The notes under the pieces are model-generated. The model did not search any database and had not been told where the DNA came from. It was given only the letters and a program-made list of their open reading frames with translations. Position numbers and translations under genes: made by a program. A stretch of DNA of 30,507 nt from the NCBI GenBank assembly GCA_023227835.1, contig JALOCI010000033.1, positions 1-30,507 of the forward strand. Reading direction: 5' to 3'. The stretch is from Bacteroidales bacterium (GTDB lineage: Bacteria > Bacteroidota > Bacteroidia > Bacteroidales > UBA932). This document shows positions 25,198-30,507 of the stretch, one piece after another. Every line of letters begins with the position of its first letter. The stretch's first letter is position 1.

Positions 25198-25569
25198 TTA
25201 TTTAATCAATTTGTTAATAACAGCATAAAGTTCGTCTTTATCTATAGGTTTGGAAAGATAGGCATTACAACCGGCAGCAATGGTCTTTTCCTTATCCCCG
25301 AAAATCGAATATGCAGTCTGAGCAATAATAGTCGTTTCAGGCATAAAACCTTTAATAATTCTGGTTGCATCAATTCCGTTCATTTCAGGCATGCTAAGAT
25401 CCATCATTATCAAAGATATCTCAGGATGTAGCTTACAGGTCTCAACTGCCTGTACACCATTCTCAACAATAATAGAATCGAAGCCGATTCTTTTCAGAAG
25501 AGTACTAAGCAGATATGCACTGTAATTATCATCATCTGCTATAAGGGCTGTTTTTCCAGTATATTTCAT
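25198..25569 (-). CDS. Stand-alone response-regulator receiver domain (CheY-like)
   Basis: 123 residues, only a receiver domain. The acidic pair is Asp12/Asp13 (IADDDNYS), the phospho-acceptor is Asp57 (MMDLSMPEMNG), the switch Thr is Thr85 (AQTAY) and the conserved Lys is Lys107 (LSKPID). All phosphorylation residues are present. There is no output domain and no histidine kinase in the window, so it may act by protein contact, as in phosphorelays of hybrid kinases. It starts 8 bases after the SRAP stop codon. Closest in style to receivers cut from hybrid histidine kinases, judged by sequence feel only. Confidence 0.9.
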   Translation of the reverse strand: MKYTGKTALIADDDNYSAYLLSTLLKRIGFDSIIVENGVQAVETCKLHPEISLIMMDLSMPEMNGIDATRIIKGFMPETTIIAQTAYSIFGDKEKTIAAGCNAYLSKPIDKDELYAVINKLIK

Positions 25570-25577
25570 AACAGATA

Positions 25578-26249
25578 TTAAAATATTAAATTATCGTCTA
25601 AGTTAGAGTTTTTTTTGAAATCCCGTCCTGTATCAATCAGTTTCGCAGAAAGTTCAAATTTACCAGGTTGATAAAAAAGGTTTATATCCGCTCTATCCAG
25701 CCACTTTTTCTCTTGATCAGGCTTAAGAATAACCGGCATTCTCTGTTTTGGACTGTGTATTTCACCCAATAAATTGTTTGCGTAAGTAGTTAAAAGGGTA
25801 AATGTGCCATTTGGAGAGTAAATTCCTGCAAAAGTAAACAAAGAGTCATCCTGAAGCGAAATCAAATATTTACACTTTTTAATTTTTCCTCTTCCCGTTT
25901 CACTTTTCACTTCGCCATTTTCACTATCCACCCCCCACTCATAAAAGCCATCGGAAATTATAAGACATCTGTTTTGTATATAATTTCTGTATGATCGTAC
26001 TGAGTCTAAAGTCTCAATCCTCCCGTTCAATGTAAATTTTCTGATTGAGATATCAGACTCATAATCAGGAATCAGCCCCCAATTAAATCCGAAAATTCTA
26101 TCCCTCGCCTTGTCCGTAATAACCGGAACCCTGGGGAAGGTAAAAGCGTTGAATTCTCCTTTGACAAAGGAATCATTCTCATTGACCTTAACTTTAAACC
26201 TCTTAGCAAGGGTCAATGCATCTTTTGACTGTTTGAAGTAGAAGCACAT
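25578..26249 (-). CDS. SRAP family protein (YedK/HMCES-like abasic-site DNA-protein crosslinker)
   Basis: Caps abasic sites in single-stranded DNA by a covalent link through Cys2 and so prevents strand breaks. 223 residues, the family norm. Catalytic residues are visible: Cys2 (exposed after removal of Met1), Asn75 in LNGRIET, Glu104 in GFYEW (101-105) and His165 in GEIHSPKQRMPVIL. The motif WGLIP is at 57-61. Requiring Cys2 at the N-terminus fixes the start at 26249, which puts the first 37 bases inside the end of the GH89 gene. The next genes downstream are the receiver domain and then the umuD-umuC group, which fits a DNA-damage role. Confidence 0.93.
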   Translation of the reverse strand: MCFYFKQSKDALTLAKRFKVKVNENDSFVKGEFNAFTFPRVPVITDKARDRIFGFNWGLIPDYESDISIRKFTLNGRIETLDSVRSYRNYIQNRCLIISDGFYEWGVDSENGEVKSETGRGKIKKCKYLISLQDDSLFTFAGIYSPNGTFTLLTTYANNLLGEIHSPKQRMPVILKPDQEKKWLDRADINLFYQPGKFELSAKLIDTGRDFKKNSNLDDNLIF

Positions 26250-28438
26250 ATAAGCCCATTGTATTTATCATACATTTTTTTTGCTATCAGAAAGCTGTCA
26301 CCTTCCGGCTTTGCATTATAATTACCAAAACATTCTCTCCACCATTTCACCTCAAAATCCGCCACTATATCTGCATATACCTTATATTCAAAATTACCGC
26401 CTGATGCTATCGCTTTTTCCGCTTCATTAAAGAATTTTTCCCACCTAACGCGATAATAACCGCTTACTAAACCGGCCCAGGTGCGATTTGCATAATCGTT
26501 AAGGACCTGATTTTTATCTCCCCATGTTGTAAGAAGGTTTCTGGCATTCATCTCATAATAGGCGCTTTCATTACCGTCAATACCCAAAGACCTTGCATCG
26601 GATATCCATTTTCCAAGAAGGAACGATGATTGTGTTCTTAGCAACTCATCAATATCACTCATTAAATCAATCATTGCAGTCCTCAATCCCAGCATCTCTT
26701 TGTATTTTTTTGCATTAAGAGCATTTTTATACAACATCCAAAGATCATTGAAATAGTTTCCAAGAACCTGACGTCCTACATTAACAATATCATACCTGTA
26801 AGACCATCTGTCCTTAGCAGCACAATCCATCATCTCGCCCCAAGCTTTCAGGAGAGTTTTATTATTGTATGGAATATCTATCTTGGCATATCTTTCTTGT
26901 TTGTTTACATTCGGTCTGGAATTTATCATAGAACAATGCCCGGTTTTGGAAGTTCCGGTATAAATTGAATCATACAATAAACTCCAACCGGCGGTATTAT
27001 TATCGTCAGTCGTTCCGGCCCTTCTTTGTGCCCACTTTTTAATCCATTCATGGTCGGTCATACCCAGATTCCATGCCTTGTCAAATACATACTCATACAT
27101 CAGGGGATTGCAGTCAAAACCCTCAAGGGTGGAGCCGATACCCCAGAAATTGTCACCACCATTCTTCATTACATTATCAATCTTTTCCCCAACATCTTTA
27201 ATATTACCTGCAAGCATTGTATTACCTCCGAAATTACCCAGATAACACCAGATATAGGGCTGTCCGAAAAACTTATCGGTAAGCTTCCAGACCTCCTGCC
27301 TTTCGCAGAAATAATCAAGCAACACCATTTTATCCTGGGGGACAGCTCGTACAAATGCCTCTATCCTCGGGTTTGTCCAATCCTTGCGCTGATAATAGTA
27401 CAACCAGCTCATCTGCAACCACACAGCCTTAGGATCAACTTGTTCCAGTGTCTTGAAAATCGTTTTTGAGACTCTTTCCAGATAGTCCGGTTCCCAACTA
27501 GGAGGAACAATCTCATTGAAAGGATCAATACCATAAATGTGGTCTGTACCATAAAGTTTGGTCTGTTCGTCAAGATACTCTTTCTGTATCATTTTGAACA
27601 ATGTATCGGTAGGATCAAGGAAGCTGCTTCTGTATAGAGTGTCAAATCCGCCCCATTGGCTCATCTTATTGATTCTGGCATGAGGATACACTCTCTTTAG
27701 CTCATAAGGGACATGGCCTGAAAATGCAGGAAGGACAGGCTTCATACCCAACTCTCTCTCTCTTGAAACGATCTGTTTCTGAAGACTTTCCTGACAATCA
27801 AGCCACGAGTGGGGCAGGGGACCCTGCCAATAATCAATATTCAGCATTCTGTGCCATGGCAGATGTGCCGGTCCTGTAAAATATGCTCTTATCTCATTGT
27901 CCTCTAAGCCCAGTTTTTTCCATACCCTATACCATATCGACTCCTGTCCGGTAATGGCAAGAGGCATATTGACACCATTGAGTGCCATCCAGTCTATGAA
28001 GCGTTCCCAATCCCTCCATTGCCACCAAGGCATTGTATATCCGAATGTGCAGTAGTTAAGAAAAAACCTGTTTTTACACAACGATTTCACAACAATTTTT
28101 TTGGGGACAACCGGCAATACTTCCGGAAGTTGTATGGGGTCGTCGGCATACCATGATATTGAGGTCAGGCAATAGAATCTGAGGTAATGATTGAGCCCCA
28201 CTGCGATGCTGTTAGAGTTGTTACCTCTTATAACAATCTTGTTTTTTATTGATTCAATTTCAAAGGAATCAGCACCTTGGCCAGAGGGAATAATTTCAAC
28301 AACAAATTGTCCGGATTTCTCTCCAAGGATTCTTTCTAACAATCCTCTGGAAGCCTTATCATCAGAGGCCGCTCGGCATTTAAACGCTGATAGCATTATA
28401 ATTGCTGAGATAACTAACGACTGTTTGAGTTTTAGCAT
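26213..28438 (-). CDS. Secreted alpha-N-acetylglucosaminidase, GH89 (NAGLU)
   Basis: Removes terminal alpha-linked GlcNAc from glycans such as heparan sulfate fragments or gastric mucin. 741 residues with an N-terminal signal peptide (1-24). The N-terminal domain covers about 30-115. The TIM barrel has MPWWQWRDWERFIDWMALNG (136-155), GFDTLYRSSF (264-273), Glu309 in DPFNEIVPP and Glu439 in GSTLEGFD. These two Glu match the places of the acid/base and nucleophile in NAGLU and clostridial GH89. The C-terminal helical domain is complete. No lipobox. It is the first gene of the seven-gene unit; a downstream SRAP gene begins within its last codons. Confidence 0.95.
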   Translation of the reverse strand: MLKLKQSLVISAIIMLSAFKCRAASDDKASRGLLERILGEKSGQFVVEIIPSGQGADSFEIESIKNKIVIRGNNSNSIAVGLNHYLRFYCLTSISWYADDPIQLPEVLPVVPKKIVVKSLCKNRFFLNYCTFGYTMPWWQWRDWERFIDWMALNGVNMPLAITGQESIWYRVWKKLGLEDNEIRAYFTGPAHLPWHRMLNIDYWQGPLPHSWLDCQESLQKQIVSRERELGMKPVLPAFSGHVPYELKRVYPHARINKMSQWGGFDTLYRSSFLDPTDTLFKMIQKEYLDEQTKLYGTDHIYGIDPFNEIVPPSWEPDYLERVSKTIFKTLEQVDPKAVWLQMSWLYYYQRKDWTNPRIEAFVRAVPQDKMVLLDYFCERQEVWKLTDKFFGQPYIWCYLGNFGGNTMLAGNIKDVGEKIDNVMKNGGDNFWGIGSTLEGFDCNPLMYEYVFDKAWNLGMTDHEWIKKWAQRRAGTTDDNNTAGWSLLYDSIYTGTSKTGHCSMINSRPNVNKQERYAKIDIPYNNKTLLKAWGEMMDCAAKDRWSYRYDIVNVGRQVLGNYFNDLWMLYKNALNAKKYKEMLGLRTAMIDLMSDIDELLRTQSSFLLGKWISDARSLGIDGNESAYYEMNARNLLTTWGDKNQVLNDYANRTWAGLVSGYYRVRWEKFFNEAEKAIASGGNFEYKVYADIVADFEVKWWRECFGNYNAKPEGDSFLIAKKMYDKYNGLICASTSNSQKMH

Positions 28439-28454
28439 AGTTATTTTTTATTCA

Positions 28455-28462
28455 TAAAGATA
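28455..28462 (-). promoter_or_regulatory. Possible -7 element for the GH89-to-umuC unit
   Basis: TATCTTTA on the minus strand is one base off TAnnTTTG and ends 16 bases before the GH89 ATG. No -33 TTTG at normal spacing. The 105-base divergent gap (28439-28543) is very AT-rich, so this may be chance. Confidence 0.22.
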
Positions 28463-28515
28463 GGTATATTCTAGATATAGATATAACATAACACAAGCGA
28501 AGAATGATAATTTAT

Positions 28516-28523
28516 TAATTTTG
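28516..28523 (+). promoter_or_regulatory. Possible -7 element for the esterase gene
   Basis: TAATTTTG matches TAnnTTTG and ends 20 bases before the ATG at 28544, giving a leader of about 16 bases. I see no matching -33 element in the AT-rich sequence upstream. Confidence 0.32.
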
Positions 28524-28543
28524 TAATTCAAAAGATTAGATTG

Positions 28544-29446
28544 ATGAATCGAGCTAAATTCATAATTCTTTACACATTATCCCTACTTCTTCTCGTTGGA
28601 AATTTTTCAGCAGAGGCTAAAGTTTCCAACATACAGGACTCCTTGTACAAAACCCTCACTATAAGCAATCAAGGATTAGAACGGGAATATAAGCTGTATA
28701 TCCCAAAAGGGTTAAAAAGAGGTGCACCTTTGCTTTTTGTACTGCATGGATATGGCAGAAACTTCAACCTGGATAACATAGGTTTCAATGAGGCTGCAAA
28801 GCGTTACGGTTTTGCTGTCTGCTACCCTCAGGGTTCGAAGGATGGAAAAGGTAAACATTGCTGGAATGTAGGGTACCCGTTTCAGGCAGATATGAAGGTG
28901 GACGATGTGGAGTTTCTATGTTCTTTGGCCGGAGAACTCCAGAGAGAATATGGATTCAGCAGGAGAAAAACTTTCTGCACAGGAATGTCTAACGGAGGTG
29001 AGATGTGTTATCTGCTGGCATATTGCGGTCAAAAAGTATTTAAGGCTGTTGCGCCAATAGCCGGGCTTACTATGGATTGGATGCCCGAAAAGTACCCAAA
29101 TCCAAGGCCTATACCGCTATTCGAAATACATGGAACGGAAGACAGAGTTTCAGAGTGGACAGGAGATCTGGATAATAAGGGAGGCTGGGGTGCATATATT
29201 GCCGTCCCTGACGCTATATCATTCTGGGTAAAGAGAAACGGATGCGAAGATCTATCTACCACTACACTTCCCATAAAAAAACAGGGTTCAAATACGGTTA
29301 TCTCACACAAATACTCCAATAAGAGAGGTAAAAACAGCGTATGGCTATATGAGATAGTAGGGGGAGCTCATAGCTGGGGAGAAAATGATTTAGATATATG
29401 TGAAGAGATTTCGAAGTTCTTTTCACTTTCCGATACAAAATTTTGA
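28544..29446 (+). CDS. Secreted CE1/LpqC-like esterase (PHB depolymerase family)
   Basis: 300 residues, alpha/beta hydrolase. Signal peptide 1-25 (cleaved near SAEAK). The oxyanion region is LHGYGRN (68-74), the nucleophile is Ser149 in GMSNGGEM, the acid is probably Asp200 in IHGTEDRVSEW, and the base is His276 in GGAHSWG. The family includes extracellular PHB depolymerases and feruloyl/acetyl xylan esterases; the true substrate here is not known, though an ester on a plant polysaccharide is likely. An in-frame TTG precedes the ATG, but the ATG at 28544 gives the better start. The last 24 bases overlap mnmE on the other strand. Confidence 0.88.
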   Translation: MNRAKFIILYTLSLLLLVGNFSAEAKVSNIQDSLYKTLTISNQGLEREYKLYIPKGLKRGAPLLFVLHGYGRNFNLDNIGFNEAAKRYGFAVCYPQGSKDGKGKHCWNVGYPFQADMKVDDVEFLCSLAGELQREYGFSRRKTFCTGMSNGGEMCYLLAYCGQKVFKAVAPIAGLTMDWMPEKYPNPRPIPLFEIHGTEDRVSEWTGDLDNKGGWGAYIAVPDAISFWVKRNGCEDLSTTTLPIKKQGSNTVISHKYSNKRGKNSVWLYEIVGGAHSWGENDLDICEEISKFFSLSDTKF

Positions 29447-30507
29447 GAAGATGTTCCCTAGTATCTCTTCTGTGCTTACCTCTCCGATAATTTCGCCAAT
29501 ATGGAACAGGGCTTCACGGATATCCTGGGTAAGCAAATCAGTCGGCAATGAGTCATCCATGCCTTGGAGTACTCTCTCAAGTGCCTGTCCGGCTAACTTT
29601 AAAGCCTCATAATGGCGCACATTTGTTACTAAAGTAGCACTTGATGTAAAATCCCTATTTTCCTGACTTTCTAATAGTATTGATTTAAAGATATCCAATC
29701 CATATTTTGTTTTCGCAGAGAAAGGTATGGTCCGATCGATTTTCAAATTCTCATCATGTGCCAATTTGTCAACGGAATTTATCTTTTCCGATACCTTTTG
29801 TTTTGTAAAAAGATCACATTTGTTCAGAAGTACTACTATAAATTGTCCCTCTTTGACCCTGCTGGAGAGCTCTTTAATACCTGTATTATAAGTCTCCTCC
29901 CTTTCTGCATCCAACATGAGGACAACTATAGAAGCACTTTGAATCTTCTCGTAGGTTCTTTCAATCCCGGCAATCTCAATCAGCTCTTTTGTTCTCCTTA
30001 TACCTGCTGTGTCTATAAATCTGAAGGCCTGACCCGAAATATTGACCACATCCTCTATGAAATCCCGTGTAGTACCGTGAATGTCTGATACAATGGCCCT
30101 TTCCTCACCAAGGATAGCATTAAGAAGGGTGCTTTTACCTGTATTTGTTGCACCCACAATTACCACAGGTACACCATTTTTAATAACATTACCTAATTTA
30201 AAGGATTCGATAAGGACATTTATCTGACTGATTGATTTATTTAAAAGTGCATACAATTGAGATCTGTCGGCAAATTCCACATCTTCATCACTAAAATCAA
30301 GTTCAAGCTCCATCAAGGATACTAGATCTAAAAGGGAGCTCCTCATTTTTCTTAACTCATCCGAGAATCCGCCACGCATCTGTTGCAATGCAACTCGGTG
30401 TGCAGACTTGGTTTCAGAGGCTATAAGGTCTGCAATGGCCTCTGTCTGTGCAAGATCCATCTTGCCGTTAAAAAATGCTCTTTGAGAGAATTCTCCAGGT
30501 TTTGCCA
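29423..30507 (-). CDS. mnmE: tRNA modification GTPase MnmE (N-terminus cut by window edge)
   Basis: With MnmG, modifies the wobble uridine of certain tRNAs (cmnm5U). 361 codons plus two bases are visible, open to the right edge; about 95 N-terminal residues (the folate-binding domain) lie outside. The visible part opens with AKPGEFSQRAFFNGKMDLAQTEA, the standard MnmE stretch, so the internal Met at 30460 is not the start. G-domain motifs follow: GATNTGKST (G1), HGTTRD (G2), DTAG (G3), NKCD (G4) and SAK (G5). The protein ends in FCIGK, the C-terminal motif with the essential Cys. It is not HydF, whose G domain is related but which lacks this ending. Confidence 0.97.
   Translation of the reverse strand, partial: AKPGEFSQRAFFNGKMDLAQTEAIADLIASETKSAHRVALQQMRGGFSDELRKMRSSLLDLVSLMELELDFSDEDVEFADRSQLYALLNKSISQINVLIESFKLGNVIKNGVPVVIVGATNTGKSTLLNAILGEERAIVSDIHGTTRDFIEDVVNISGQAFRFIDTAGIRRTKELIEIAGIERTYEKIQSASIVVLMLDAEREETYNTGIKELSSRVKEGQFIVVLLNKCDLFTKQKVSEKINSVDKLAHDENLKIDRTIPFSAKTKYGLDIFKSILLESQENRDFTSSATLVTNVRHYEALKLAGQALERVLQGMDDSLPTDLLTQDIREALFHIGEIIGEVSTEEILGNIFSKFCIGK

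Noticed and set aside
27026..27469. Open frame of 147 codons on the plus strand inside the GH89 gene
   Set aside because: It sits opposite the GH89 catalytic barrel; the product is a low-complexity mix of hydrophobic residues without motifs.
28461..28487. AT-rich run with a TCTAGA core and tandem AGATAT copies, considered as an operator for the GH89-to-umuC unit
   Set aside because: The flanks of TCTAGA are not symmetric and the repeat is only two six-base units in very AT-rich sequence. Not enough to call a regulator site.
29423..30507. HydF as an alternative for the right-edge GTPase, given hydG nearby
   Set aside because: The AKPGEFSQRAF stretch upstream of the G domain and the FCIGK ending are MnmE signatures; HydF lacks both.
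1..30507. Mobile element, CRISPR, tRNA, rRNA or intrinsic terminators
   Set aside because: Gaps between genes are short (about 105 bases at most) and hold no repeat arrays, cloverleaf-like segments, transposase fragments or hairpin-plus-T runs that I could see by eye.

Overview
This window is ordinary chromosome from a Bacteroidota bacterium, most likely an anaerobic member of the Bacteroidales. Four things point there: near-matches to the Bacteroidota promoter element TAnnTTTG in the gaps between operons, weak Shine-Dalgarno signals, lipoproteins and a PorT-like barrel of Bacteroidota style, and a set of oxygen-sensitive or oxygen-protective enzymes (HydG, IspG, a flavodiiron protein, a PPi-type phosphofructokinase). 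I cannot name the genus. There are 22 protein genes, two of them cut by the window edges (carB at the left, mnmE at the right). I found no tRNA, rRNA, CRISPR array, insertion sequence or integrase, and no gene-free stretch longer than about 105 bases.

Layout, left to right. (1) 1-3716, minus: carA-carB, carbamoyl phosphate synthase, preceded by a recognisable promoter. (2) 3786-5360, minus: a secreted C69 peptidase, divergent from an NfeD/ClpP-type membrane protease (5438-6748, plus). (3) 6702-16555, minus: a tight eight-gene unit read as fprA, FlK-like thioesterase, YihY/BrkB membrane protein, hydG, rel, an Ig-like lipoprotein, a PorT-like outer-membrane protein, and ispG. Its genes abut or overlap almost everywhere, including stop-start overlaps with GTG and TTG starts. 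(4) 16636-18660, minus: ligA, divergent from the plus-strand pair pfp and a cytoplasmic GH13 amylase (18727-21628). (5) 21609-28438, minus: a second tight unit of seven genes read as GH89 alpha-N-acetylglucosaminidase, SRAP/YedK, a lone receiver domain, a GHL10 lipoprotein, umuD, a VanZ-like membrane protein, and umuC. (6) 28544-29446, plus: a secreted CE1/LpqC-like esterase, convergent with mnmE (minus, running off the right edge).

How the genes fit together. The fprA unit mixes oxygen defence, [FeFe]-hydrogenase cofactor assembly, (p)ppGpp metabolism, isoprenoid synthesis and envelope proteins; no other hydrogenase maturation gene is present in the window. The pfp-amylase pair would link alpha-glucan breakdown to PPi-dependent glycolysis. 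The umuDC unit joins translesion synthesis and abasic-site protection with envelope or surface glycosidases, and it carries a VanZ-like gene wedged between umuD and umuC.

The features I find most worth a second look are the umuD-vanZ-umuC arrangement and the larger repair/glycosidase unit around it, an IspG whose insert domain is of intermediate length, hydG inside a rel/ispG operon, and the 3' overlap of all three convergent gene pairs. I see no clearly new defence or mobile system here.
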